Assembly (NCBI RefSeq): GCF_039522365.1
Contig: NZ_BAAADJ010000018.1
Location: forward strand, 1 to 60,963
Source: Bacillus carboniphilus
Lineage (GTDB): Bacteria > Bacillota > Bacilli > Bacillales > JC228
Direction of reading: 5' to 3'
Length of the DNA stretch: 60,963 nucleotides
Part shown: in pieces, positions 39,616-47,855 of the stretch
How positions within the stretch are numbered: position 1 is the stretch's first letter
Layout: each line of letters begins with the position of its first letter
Program-made: the position numbers and the translations under genes
Notes under the pieces: model-generated
What the model was told of the DNA's origin: nothing
The model's input: the letters and a program-made list of their open reading frames with translations, nothing else
The model's database searches: none

Positions 39616-40833
39616 CTACTCTTGATCTAGCTTCAACAACGTCTTCAGCATTACATCTGCTCCAGCTTTCGCATCTTCCCTAGAGGTAAACTCTTTTGGG
39701 TTATGACTAATTCCATCCTTAGAACGGACAAAAATCATTCCAACTGGGAAAAGGCCATTAAATTGCATTGCATCATGACCAGCACCACTTGGTAAAGAAA
39801 CCACTGGCACTTCTAGTTCAGAAATACTTTCCTGAATAACAGCTTGAATGTCATCCGAGCAAAGGACAGGAGAAACGCGCTGTAATTCTTCTATTACCAC
39901 TTCAATATTTCGGTCTCTACCAATTTGATCAGCAAATTCTCGGATTTGACTCTCAAGTCGGTCGCGGATATCTTCCTGAACATCGCGAAGGTCGATGGTA
40001 AATTCAACAGTTCCTGGAATAACGTTTACACCGCCTGGGGTTAGAGACAAAGAGCCAACTGTTGCAACGGCATCCGGGTAGCTACTTGCTAGTTTTTCAA
40101 TTTCTGCTATCATGAGGCTGGCCGCTACAAGAGGGTCCTTTCGTTGGCCCATTGGTGTTGCACCTGCATGCTCTGCTTCACCAACGACTTTTACTTTTAG
40201 CCAGAGAGGTCCTGCGATTCCCGTTACGTTTCCAACTGAAACACCTTGACTCTCCAATATTTTTCCTTGTTCAATATGTAGTTCAAGATAAAGCTTCACA
40301 TGGTCCATCTCGGCAGTGTGTAGTTTATCAGGATTAAATCCACGCTCGAGCATGGCTTCGCGAATGGAAATGCCTTGTTGATCTTTTCGCTCTAAATCCT
40401 CATGTGTAAGATGACCAGCGACAGCACGACTTCCTAAAAGGCCAAACCCGAACCGAGTACCCTCCTCATCCTTAAACGCAATAACTTTCACTGGATGGCG
40501 AAGATTGATTCCTTGTTCCTGAAGTGACTGCATGACTTCAATACCAGTCAAAACACCTAGGGCACCATCAAACTTGCCCCCGTTTGGAACAGTATCTACG
40601 TGAGAACCTATTAAAATAGTTGGTAAATCCTCTTCACCAGCTTTTGACCCTATCAAATTACCAACAGCATCATAAGAAACCTCTAATCCAGCTTCCTCCA
40701 TAAACTGTTTTACTTTCTCATTGGCTGCATGCTCTTCCAACGTATAAGAAAAGCGATTCACCCCATCATCGACCGTTTTCCCAATCAAAGCAAGCTCTTG
40801 AATTCTACTCCAAAGACGTTCACTATTTACCAT
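39616..40833 (-). CDS. M20 family hydrolase (allantoate amidohydrolase/N-carbamoyl-amino-acid hydrolase type)
   Basis: A ~405-residue binuclear zinc amidohydrolase of the HyuC/AllC/UAAase group. Metal ligands are visible in IGSHVDTVPNGGKFDGALGVL and AFKDEEGTRFGFGLLGSRAVAG; a dimerisation insert (GIAGPLWLKVKVVGEAEHAGATPM) and the late PSGAGHDAMQF are characteristic. The ATG at 40833 follows GGGAGG. Substrates in this group are allantoate, ureidoglycine, or N-carbamoyl-L-amino acids. No other purine or hydantoin degradation genes are adjacent, so the substrate is open. Confidence 0.88.
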   Translation of the reverse strand: MVNSERLWSRIQELALIGKTVDDGVNRFSYTLEEHAANEKVKQFMEEAGLEVSYDAVGNLIGSKAGEEDLPTILIGSHVDTVPNGGKFDGALGVLTGIEVMQSLQEQGINLRHPVKVIAFKDEEGTRFGFGLLGSRAVAGHLTHEDLERKDQQGISIREAMLERGFNPDKLHTAEMDHVKLYLELHIEQGKILESQGVSVGNVTGIAGPLWLKVKVVGEAEHAGATPMGQRKDPLVAASLMIAEIEKLASSYPDAVATVGSLSLTPGGVNVIPGTVEFTIDLRDVQEDIRDRLESQIREFADQIGRDRNIEVVIEELQRVSPVLCSDDIQAVIQESISELEVPVVSLPSGAGHDAMQFNGLFPVGMIFVRSKDGISHNPKEFTSREDAKAGADVMLKTLLKLDQE

Positions 40834-40883
40834 ATCCACATGCCTCCCTTTAATACGTTAGTGTACTACACTCGACCGTGCAT

Positions 40884-40912
40884 GTCATCAATCGAAATTT
40901 GTCGAATAGACT
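40884..40912. repeat. ATGTCA/GAAATTTGTCGAA repeat, partial
   Basis: CATGTCATCAATCGAAATTTGTCGAATAG retains the right half of the family first seen at 2701. It lies in the divergent region before the small HTH gene. Confidence 0.6.
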
Positions 40913-41039
40913 TCACACTTTATTTCAGTAAGGAATCTATATAATATATAATGTAAGAATAGAGTTATGATATATGGCCAAACTGGCTAGTAGTTGGCTA
41001 TATCCAGATTGATTCAAAAGTAGGAAAGGAGTGCAGCAA

Positions 41040-41270
41040 ATGTACTTGACGGTAAAAGAAATTGCAGAATATTTATCTCTGGAAGAATCTTATATCGAGA
41101 ACCTAATCCTACAGAAGAAAATTCGAGCTGTTCATGATGGGGAACAATACCTAGTAAATAAAGAACAATTCAATTTACACTTGGAGCAAATGGAGCAATA
41201 TAAGAAATTGATGGCTGAATATTTGAGTGAGCCCATTCCAGAGGATTCTGATGTGAAGGATGAAGATTAG
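41040..41270 (+). CDS. Small excisionase-type helix-turn-helix protein
   Basis: A 76-residue protein. YLTVKEIAEYLSLEESYIENLILQKKIRAVHDGEQYLVNKEQFNLHLEQ is a MerR/excisionase-type winged helix (HTH_17); an acidic tail follows. AAAGGAG is correctly spaced for the ATG at 41040. It heads a group of three small genes on one strand ending at a terminator. No integrase or phage gene is near, so a role in excision is unlikely; a small regulator is more plausible. Confidence 0.72.
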   Translation: MYLTVKEIAEYLSLEESYIENLILQKKIRAVHDGEQYLVNKEQFNLHLEQMEQYKKLMAEYLSEPIPEDSDVKDED

Positions 41271-41346
41271 CACATTTTTTTAGAAGTATAGTTTTCAGTC
41301 GTTTGGGGAAAATGAAACAAACTTCCCAAGAACTGGAGATGATGGA

Positions 41347-41520
41347 ATGGCTGATCAAAAAAATAGAAACAATCAAGGCTCTGAGAAAGAAGAAATCGTG
41401 AAGCACAGGACTTTGCATTTAGGTACTGTAGAGTACAGCTTACAGGACGTTTCTTATGCACCTGGTGAAAACAGTTATTTAAATGAACATTCTGAGGGGG
41501 AGTCTGAAAATGAAGAATAA
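41347..41520 (+). CDS. Small acidic protein, 57 residues
   Basis: The frame encodes MADQKNRNNQGSEKEEI, then VKHRTLHLGTVEYSLQDVSY, and APGENSYLNEHSEGESENEE. It is polar and acidic, with no membrane segment. CTGGAG lies about 10 bases upstream. Its last codons overlap the next small gene, which starts at 41510, a pattern that favours real translation. No family recognised; likely a small intrinsically disordered protein. Confidence 0.5.
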   Translation: MADQKNRNNQGSEKEEIVKHRTLHLGTVEYSLQDVSYAPGENSYLNEHSEGESENEE

Positions 41521-41641
41521 ACAGTCGGGTAGTAAGAACAAGACGGACTCTTTTAAAATGAAAGATCATGAATTCTCCGAAGAGTTATCGGACGGCGGAG
41601 AAAGAGATGAAAACATTAGAAGGCTCTCTAGGAAGAAGTAG
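41510..41641 (+). CDS. Small basic protein, 43 residues
   Basis: The frame encodes MKNKQSGSKNKTDSFKMKD, then HEFSEELSDGGERDE and NIRRLSRKK. GAGGGGGAG lies seven bases before the ATG, a strong ribosome binding site. It overlaps the end of the 57-aa gene and is followed directly by a terminator whose stem begins at the stop codon. Polar, charged and probably disordered, like many small sporulation-associated proteins. No family recognised. Confidence 0.55.
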   Translation: MKNKQSGSKNKTDSFKMKDHEFSEELSDGGERDENIRRLSRKK

Positions 41642-41667
41642 ACACTGTGTAGGCGGTGTCTTTTTTT
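41641..41667 (+). terminator. Terminator of the small-protein operon
   Basis: GACACTG (41641-41647) pairs with CGGTGTC (41654-41660), followed by seven T. Confidence 0.85.
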
Positions 41668-41707
41668 ATTGGGAGGTTTTCACCCCATTCACACAACCCT
41701 GAATAAA

Positions 41708-41729
41708 TTTAAACAAACGTTTGTTTAAA
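41708..41729. repeat. 22-bp palindrome, copy 8
   Basis: The symmetry extends to 28 bases (41705-41732) because of A/T flanks. It lies between the small-protein terminator and the 20-bp periodic array. Confidence 0.9.
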
Positions 41730-41765
41730 TTTGAAAACCGATATAGGTTAGGGATTCAGCCCTGG

Positions 41766-41850
41766 AATTGCACCTTCATCCTCAGAATTGCACCTTCAGC
41801 CCTGGAATTGCACCTTCACCCTCAGAATTGCACCTTCAATCCGGCAATTT
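41766..41850. repeat. 20-bp periodic array, AATTGCACCTTCA core
   Basis: AATTGCACCTTCA begins at 41766, 41786, 41806 and 41826, exactly 20 bases apart, with a final AATT at 41846. The seven-base spacers are TCCTCAG, GCCCTGG, CCCTCAG and ATCCGGC, so the first three alternate between CTCAG and CCTGG endings. It lies about 90 bases upstream of the M20 dipeptidase gene. Confidence 0.92.
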
Positions 41851-41941
41851 ATATATATTTAAAATCAGCGCAAAAAATTAAAGGAATCTTCCTTCGAGTG
41901 TCGAAATAAAAACTAATACATTCTGAAGGGAGTTATTGCGT

Positions 41942-43348
41942 GTGAGCCAAAACCTGAGTGTTATGAAAGAAACTGTTCAACAATTAGTACCTGAAGCCAT
42001 TGAGAAATTAAAAGATTATTTGAGGTTGCCAACGATATCTGCCCAAAAAAAATCCATTCCTGAAACCGTTCAATTTGTTACTGACATGATCATTGAAGCA
42101 GGTGGTGAATACAAAATTTTAGATGATCTTGGAGGTAATCCTGTTGTTTATGGATTTTTCCAAGCAGGGGAAAACGGAGATTCCACTAAAACTCTATTAT
42201 TCTATAACCATTACGATGTTCAGCCACCTGAACCATTTAATGAATGGGAATCAGAACCCTTCGAAGCCACTATTCGCGATGGAAAGATATTTGCACGTGG
42301 TGTAGCAGACAACAAAGGGGACCTGGTTGCACGATTAACAGCCATCAAAACACTTCGACAAGTAGAAGGTGGTTTACCTTGCAATATTAAATTCCTCATT
42401 GAAGGGGAAGAGGAAATTGGTAGTCCGAATCTACCATTATATATGGAAAAGTACCACGAACTTTTCCAAGCCGATGCATGTATTTGGGAGTTCGGAGGAA
42501 AGGACGAGAAAGATCGAATTAGTATGGTGGCTGGGATTAAAGGCATGGCTTACATGGAACTAAGTTGTGTTGGTGCTGATATTGATATGCACTCCTCTGT
42601 TGGTGCATATGTGGATAATGCAGCATGGCGTCTGGTGCAAGCGTTAGCTACTATGAGGAATCAAGATAATGAGATTTTAGTAGAAGGTTTCTATGATGGG
42701 GTTGTTCCCTTAACAGAGGCCGAAATTAAAGCAGTTGAAGCCCTTCCTTTCAATGAAGAATCGGTCAGTAATCTGTATGGTTTAAAACGCCCACTCATTA
42801 CAAAAGCGAAAGGAATCGACCCAAGAGTTGCAATGGTGGCTCAACCGACGATGACGATTTGCGGTATTGAAAGCGGGTATACCGGAGAAGGCGCAAAGAC
42901 AGTTTTACCTAAAAATGCAAAAGTGAAACTAGATTGCAGACTTGTTCCCGGACAAGACCCAGAACATATATTTGAAAGTATTCAAGCTCACTTGCAGAAA
43001 AATGGCTTCCATGATGTTAAAGTAGAATTATTAACTGGTCAAAAAGCATACAGATCTGACTTTAGCCATCCATTTGTGGCACATGTAATGGACACAGCTC
43101 GTGAGGTGTACCAAAAAGATGCTGTGTTAGCACCTAATTCAGCGGGTACGGGACCTATGTATATTTTCGGCAAGCACCTGCAACTTCCTATTGTTAGTAC
43201 AGGGGTTGGCTGGGTTGGCTCAAAAGCACATGCTCCGAATGAATCGGTCCGTTTGCAGGATTTTGAGCAAGGAATTTTACACATGGCTCATATGATGTCT
43301 GGGTTTGCTGAGGCTTTGAATCAACAAGAACAGAGTTTAGAAGCATAG
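41942..43348 (+). CDS. M20 family metallopeptidase (dipeptidase-like)
   Basis: A ~468-residue zinc exopeptidase of the ArgE/DapE/carnosinase-like group. Zinc-site residues are in LFYNHYDVQPP, ARGVADNKGDL and EGEEEIGSPNL, and a lid/dimer domain spans the middle. GTG at 41942 is nine bases from AGGGAG; an in-frame TTG two codons earlier is too close. It is followed 64 bases later by another M20 gene, likely one operon. Probably hydrolyses dipeptides or N-acyl amino acids in the cytoplasm. Confidence 0.88.
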   Translation: MSQNLSVMKETVQQLVPEAIEKLKDYLRLPTISAQKKSIPETVQFVTDMIIEAGGEYKILDDLGGNPVVYGFFQAGENGDSTKTLLFYNHYDVQPPEPFNEWESEPFEATIRDGKIFARGVADNKGDLVARLTAIKTLRQVEGGLPCNIKFLIEGEEEIGSPNLPLYMEKYHELFQADACIWEFGGKDEKDRISMVAGIKGMAYMELSCVGADIDMHSSVGAYVDNAAWRLVQALATMRNQDNEILVEGFYDGVVPLTEAEIKAVEALPFNEESVSNLYGLKRPLITKAKGIDPRVAMVAQPTMTICGIESGYTGEGAKTVLPKNAKVKLDCRLVPGQDPEHIFESIQAHLQKNGFHDVKVELLTGQKAYRSDFSHPFVAHVMDTAREVYQKDAVLAPNSAGTGPMYIFGKHLQLPIVSTGVGWVGSKAHAPNESVRLQDFEQGILHMAHMMSGFAEALNQQEQSLEA

Positions 43349-43412
43349 TATTTTTATAAAAAGAAAAACCAGAATGATCCATCACATTTCACCATTAGAA
43401 AGGAACAAAACG

Positions 43413-44582
43413 ATGAAACAAGATTTAAAAAATCACTTAGAATCATTAAAGACAAGCCTTTGGGACATGAGCGATTACTTATACGAACACCCTGAATTAG
43501 GGGATCAAGAATTTAACTCGATGAAGTTACTAGTCGAATACTTAAAGGAACATAACTTCACTGTTGAAACAGGAATCGTGGATAGACCGACTGCTTTTAA
43601 AGCTGTTTATGACAGTGAAAAAGAGGGACCAACAATTGCTTATTTAGCTGAATATGATGCCCTGCCTGAAGTGGGTCATGGATGCGGACACAATATGATA
43701 GGTACCATGAGTGTTGGTGCAGGTGTGTTGTTAAGCAAAGTAATTGATGAAATTGGGGGCCGTGTGGTTGTGTTAGGTACCCCGGCAGAAGAAACCAATG
43801 GGGCAAAGGTTCCAATGGCAGAACAAGGGATTTTTGATGACATTGATGTAGCGATGATGCTTCATCCTTCTGGAGAATCCTATGAGAGTGGGGATTCGCT
43901 TGCCATGGATGCCCTACAATTTGAATTCCGTGGTAAAACGAGTCATGCAGCAGCATCACCGGAAAAAGGAATTAACGCCCTAGATGGTGTCATTCAATTA
44001 TTCAATGGTATTAACGCACTTCGCCAGCATGTTACTTCTGACGTCCGCATACACGGAATCATTACAGAAGGTGGAGTAGCAGCAAACGTAGTGCCAGATA
44101 AGGCAGTTGCTCAATTCTATGTAAGAGCCAAGGACCGTGACAACTTAAATGAAGTGGTCCAAAAGGTTAAAAATATCGCAGAAGGGGCTTCCTTAATGAC
44201 AGGAGCTTCAGTTCACATCAGTAACTATGAGCTAAGCTACGATAACATGATTACAAACCAAACGTTGTCCGAAATTTTCACCGAAAACCTATTAGGTGCT
44301 GGTGTGAAAAAGGTGCATAAATCAGCAAGTGGATCAGGCTCACTCGACATGGGAAATGTCAGCCACGTGGTGCCTGCCATCCATCCATATATCGGTTTAG
44401 ATAGCCCTGGATTAGTCGGTCATACCCGAGAATTCGCAAATCTAACCATAACCGAAAACTCACACCGAATCCATGCAATGGGTGTACTGGCCCTTGCATC
44501 TACAGGATATGACCTTATCACAAACAAAGAACTGTTTGACAAAGTAGCAGCTGAATTCGTGGGACAGAGGGGACAGGTTTAG
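43413..44582 (+). CDS. M20D amidohydrolase (AbgB/aminoacylase-like)
   Basis: A 389-residue amidohydrolase. The metal site is recognised from AEYDALPEVGHGCGHNMIG and GTPAEETNGAKVPM, with FRGKTSHAAASPEKGINALDG in the dimer domain, the pattern of p-aminobenzoyl-glutamate hydrolase subunit B and related aminoacylases. AAAGGA precedes the ATG at 43413. The final residues GQRGQV and the stop codon lie within the inverted repeat at 44559-44590, so the C-terminus appears to have been reshaped by a repeat. Second gene of a likely M20 operon. Confidence 0.88.
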   Translation: MKQDLKNHLESLKTSLWDMSDYLYEHPELGDQEFNSMKLLVEYLKEHNFTVETGIVDRPTAFKAVYDSEKEGPTIAYLAEYDALPEVGHGCGHNMIGTMSVGAGVLLSKVIDEIGGRVVVLGTPAEETNGAKVPMAEQGIFDDIDVAMMLHPSGESYESGDSLAMDALQFEFRGKTSHAAASPEKGINALDGVIQLFNGINALRQHVTSDVRIHGIITEGGVAANVVPDKAVAQFYVRAKDRDNLNEVVQKVKNIAEGASLMTGASVHISNYELSYDNMITNQTLSEIFTENLLGAGVKKVHKSASGSGSLDMGNVSHVVPAIHPYIGLDSPGLVGHTREFANLTITENSHRIHAMGVLALASTGYDLITNKELFDKVAAEFVGQRGQV

Positions 44583-44590
44583 TGTCCCAC
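44559..44590. repeat. GGGACAGG-family inverted repeat over a stop codon
   Basis: GTGGGACA (44559-44566) and TGTCCCAC (44583-44590) form an 8-bp perfect inverted repeat enclosing GAGGGGACAGGTTTAG. The M20D stop codon TAG at 44580-44582 is inside. A related, longer copy is at 54282-54312. Confidence 0.8.
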
Positions 44591-44622
44591 AAATCTCCCT
44601 CTTAATGAGGGGGATTTTTTTT
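44591..44622 (+). terminator. Terminator of the M20 operon
   Basis: AAATCTCCCTC (44591-44601) pairs with GAGGGGGATTT (44607-44617) around TTAAT, followed by TTTTT. Confidence 0.92.
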
Positions 44623-44640
44623 GTGCATGAAGAACGTCTG

Positions 44641-44849
44641 AGTTCGGAAAACTGGTGATAATTTCAGATAACACCAAGCTGAGTTCCGAAATAAGACGTT
44701 TAACTTCTGAATAAATCTCTCTAACTTCTGAAAAGAGGTCACTGAGTTCTGAATTAGGAGTTATAAGTTCTGAAAAAGGCATTTTTACTTCTGAATAAAG
44801 TCCTCTGAGTTCCGAATTAGCAATCAAAACTTCTGAAAAACATTCATTG
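44641..44849. repeat. 21-bp periodic array, about ten units, A(C/G)TTC(C/T)GAA core
   Basis: Units start at 44641 (20 bases), then at 44661, 44682, 44703, 44724, 44745, 44766, 44787, 44808 and 44829, each exactly 21 bases long. The first 9-10 bases are constant (ACTTCTGAA or AGTTCCGAA) and the remaining 11 vary. The first two units are degenerate. The array lies between two convergent transcription units. The 177 bases after it, up to 45026, hold nothing I recognise. Confidence 0.93.
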
Positions 44850-45026
44850 ACTAGCCCGAACCAACAACCGGATCTTCTAATTAACCTCAAAAGCCGGCTA
44901 CTCTATAAAAAATCTCATACACAAATGCACCCAGCTGTAAATACCAGTGATTTAAGATGCAAAAAAGGACCGCCCCTTTTGAGTCCTATAAGGAACAATC
45001 CTAAATTGCGCGCATCTCCCAATAAC

Positions 45027-46355
45027 CTAAGAATACCTCTTCACAGGCTCTCTCATTAAAACAGTTACCCCAATCTTTTTACAAATGGTTAAATAATGCA
45101 TCAAGGCCACGAGAACCGCACCCGTATTCATTCCAATGATCACACCCTCCATTTGTAGCTCTTGGATTGACCCTAAGACATACATGAGAACAAATGAAAT
45201 GATGGTAGACCATATTTGATGATAAAAAGCATCAGATACTAATCCCAAACCAATTAAAAACGCCTGCATTGGAATGATGAAGAAATGGAACAAAAAGTAC
45301 GGCCAAAGGATTTGCAGATATAATTCAGCTGAATTAGATTTGAAAAATAGTTGAGTAAGAGGTTCCGCAAAGATATAGAACACAATCACTGCAGGAATTC
45401 CATAAAGTGCAGTGAACCTCATTACTTTCTGTAACAAGCTCTGAAGCATGGCATAATTTTTGTCAGCATGGGCTTTTGAAACAGTTGGGATTAAGACAAT
45501 CAACAAGGAATGAGCGATAAAGGCTGGGAAGAAGCCTATGGACAGTGCTACCCCAGCTAGCAAACCAAAATGCTCTGTAGCTAACCCTGCTGACAATCCC
45601 GAAGCCACTAATGCAGCTTTAATTAAGAACGGTTGAACAGCATGAGAAACAGAATGGAAAATACGTAGCCCAGTGGTCGGGACGGAAACAGATAACAAAT
45701 TTCGCCGAACAATTTTCTTATCTAAATAGGATATAGGTCTTCTGTTTAATTCTTTGAGTTGTAGGATGTAGTTGACTCCCAGGTACCCAAGAACGACAAG
45801 ATCTGCAACTACAATCGTACATAGTGCAACGAGAATGGATGTATTGGTCTCAAATTCAAGCAATCTATAAATAAAAACCAAAAGTAGCAACTGGACAAAT
45901 TTTCGTAAAAAGTTCGAGAATGCTATTTTCCCCATGGCGTGCGTTCCCATAAAATATCCGCGGGTAATCGAAGTCAGTGAGATGATCGGAATTAGGGCAA
46001 CGACAATCCATCTGACCATCGGATGGTAGTCATCAAATACAGGTATGTAAGGTAAAACTAAGACCGCCACAATCAACAACGCTCCTGTAAACAGAACGGT
46101 AAGGCTCGTTGCATGCTTTAACATACTTCGATGATATCGTTCTTCTTGTTCCGCAGCGAATTTTGATATGGCAATCGGGAGTTCTAAGCTGGCTAAAATG
46201 ACAATCAGGAAAATGGAAGGAAGAATAGACATATAGAGACCCATTCCTTTTTCTCCGAGTTCTCTCGCAAGAACCATATTCACTAAAAACTCGATACATT
46301 CACCAATGAACGCAGCAATGATTAACAAGAGAGTGCCTTTAAAAAATGTTCTCAT
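45027..46355 (-). CDS. ykvU: Oligosaccharide flippase family protein (YkvU/SpoVB-like)
   Basis: A 442-residue MOP-superfamily protein with 12-14 membrane helices. Characteristic parts include LARELGEKGMGLYMSILPSIFLIVILASLELPIAISKFAAEQ near the start, ITRGYFMGTHAMGKIAFSNFLRKFVQ and the repeated pattern of the second half. SpoVB-like proteins move lipid-linked sugars or act during spore cortex synthesis; YkvU of B. subtilis is a spore-associated paralogue. AAGGAG precedes the ATG. The gene stands alone, so the exact substrate is not shown. Confidence 0.82.
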   Translation of the reverse strand: MRTFFKGTLLLIIAAFIGECIEFLVNMVLARELGEKGMGLYMSILPSIFLIVILASLELPIAISKFAAEQEERYHRSMLKHATSLTVLFTGALLIVAVLVLPYIPVFDDYHPMVRWIVVALIPIISLTSITRGYFMGTHAMGKIAFSNFLRKFVQLLLLVFIYRLLEFETNTSILVALCTIVVADLVVLGYLGVNYILQLKELNRRPISYLDKKIVRRNLLSVSVPTTGLRIFHSVSHAVQPFLIKAALVASGLSAGLATEHFGLLAGVALSIGFFPAFIAHSLLIVLIPTVSKAHADKNYAMLQSLLQKVMRFTALYGIPAVIVFYIFAEPLTQLFFKSNSAELYLQILWPYFLFHFFIIPMQAFLIGLGLVSDAFYHQIWSTIISFVLMYVLGSIQELQMEGVIIGMNTGAVLVALMHYLTICKKIGVTVLMREPVKRYS

Positions 46356-46506
46356 GGTTGTCTCCTTTTCTCTATTAACGGGAGGTGCTCCCTTGATTGA
46401 GTATAAATATTAACGATACTATAAAGATATGAGACAAGTTGTACAAGTTATGACAAGAAGTGTGATGGGGGAATACTCGTAATGAGATTTCACAAGGGGG
46501 AATAGG

Positions 46507-47718
46507 ATGTTAAAGGTAGATAAGCGAACGGCCCGGAGATTTTTACTCCAGAAGCAAAGGTTAAGGGGGAATGAAAATCACAGTTTCACCTCAAATCCAA
46601 CAGAGGTTTTAGAAATGATTCGTTCTCTAGAATGCCTTCAAATTGACCCTGTAGCGGTAGTAGGTCAGAACCAACACTTAGTTCTCAATGCGCGAATTCA
46701 AGGATACAAACCGGAGCATTTGACGGAACTACTAGGCGAGGGAAAAGTCATTGAATATAAAGCCAATGAGGCGTCTGTTATTCCAATGGAGGATTATCCT
46801 ATTCTAGAACCTATTAGGGCGAGAATGCGTGCTGGTCTACAGGAAAGAATTGAAGCACTTGGACCAGTGGTTGAACATGTGCTACACAGGCTGCAAAAAG
46901 AAGGGCCACTTCCATCACGTGCTTTTAAATCGGATATAAAAGTCCATGGTTACTGGGATAACAAGGCTCCCAGTACAAAAGAAACATCACATGCCCTGAA
47001 TTTGTTAATGGATACTGGAGATATCCGAGTCGTTGGGCGTGTTGGAACAGAACGTTACTTTGGCATATCTGAATTAACGGTTCCTAAAAAGATTCTCCAG
47101 CAGACAAAAAAGTTAACACTCGAGGAAGCAAAACAAGGGTTGATTGATAAATACATAAAAGCTTACCGAATTTTTGATGCAACGGATCCAAGGTTCGGAT
47201 GGCAAAGAATGAAGGCTGTCGATAGAAGAGAAGAAATAGAACGACGTGTTCAAGAAGGCAAGCTGGTTCCGCTTGAAATAGATGAAGTAAAAAGGTCTTA
47301 TTTTATCCTTTCAGAGGACGTCCCGGTTATTCAAGATATTGCTAAAGAGTCGTCAGTGGATACGGATCTAGCCGAAGGACCAATCCGTTTTTTACCTCCT
47401 TTAGATAGCCTTTTATGGAGAAGAGAACGAGTCGTGGATCTCTTTGATTTTTTCTATAAGTGGGAGATTTATATTCCGAAAGAAAAGCGGGAATTTGGGC
47501 CGTACACCATGCCAATTTTAGCAGGTGACCAGTTAATCGGAAGAGTAGACCCTCGAGTGGATAGAGAAAACAATCAGTTAGTGATTCAAATTTTCAAGCT
47601 AGAGCCACATATTAAAAAGACTCCAAAGCTAAGAAAAGCCCTTCAAGTTACCTTAGAACAATTTGCAGGTTCCTTGGGTGTAGAGAAAGTAATCGTTGAA
47701 AAACCTTATAAAATATAG
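46507..47718 (+). CDS. HTH_42 winged-helix protein, YcaQ/AlkZ-like DNA glycosylase family
   Basis: A 403-residue protein composed of tandem winged helices. The segment LECLQIDPVAVVGQNQHLVLNARI corresponds to the catalytic region of YcaQ-type glycosylases, with Q-I-D in the place of the known Q-x-D/Q motif; LPSRAF and RVGTERYFGISE also fit. Such enzymes remove bulky or crosslinked alkylated bases. The ribosome binding site is GGGGGAATAGG. It stands alone; two palindromes follow its stop. Enzyme activity is inferred from family only. Confidence 0.8.
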   Translation: MLKVDKRTARRFLLQKQRLRGNENHSFTSNPTEVLEMIRSLECLQIDPVAVVGQNQHLVLNARIQGYKPEHLTELLGEGKVIEYKANEASVIPMEDYPILEPIRARMRAGLQERIEALGPVVEHVLHRLQKEGPLPSRAFKSDIKVHGYWDNKAPSTKETSHALNLLMDTGDIRVVGRVGTERYFGISELTVPKKILQQTKKLTLEEAKQGLIDKYIKAYRIFDATDPRFGWQRMKAVDRREEIERRVQEGKLVPLEIDEVKRSYFILSEDVPVIQDIAKESSVDTDLAEGPIRFLPPLDSLLWRRERVVDLFDFFYKWEIYIPKEKREFGPYTMPILAGDQLIGRVDPRVDRENNQLVIQIFKLEPHIKKTPKLRKALQVTLEQFAGSLGVEKVIVEKPYKI

Positions 47719-47726
47719 AAAAAAGT

Positions 47727-47783
47727 TTAAACAAACGTTTGTTTAATTATTGGGAAACATCATTTAAACAAACGTTTGTTTAA
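47727..47783. repeat. 20-bp palindrome pair, copies 9 and 10
   Basis: TTAAACAAACGTTTGTTTAA at 47727-47746 and again at 47764-47783, 17 bases apart. They start nine bases after the YcaQ-like gene and precede the membrane-GNAT gene. The other close pair is at 10133 and 10181. Confidence 0.92.
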
Positions 47784-47855
47784 TTTTTTGGAGCAGTTCT
47801 TAGAGGGCTTTGTTAAAATAAAGAAAACTGGAAAATAGGGGAAAGGGGAGAAGGG

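Noticed and set aside
41040-41270. Prophage or integrative element because of an excisionase-type HTH
   Set aside because: No integrase, attachment-site repeat or phage structural gene is nearby.
41766-44849. The arrays as CRISPR
   Set aside because: Units of 20-21 bases are too short, cores are 9-13 bases, spacers 7-11 bases, and no cas genes are present.
44579-44890. A 103-residue minus-strand open frame with SEL/SEV heptad repeats
   Set aside because: It is a by-product of the 21-bp array (seven codons per unit), has no ribosome binding site and lies in an intergenic region with a terminator. The periodicity belongs to the DNA.
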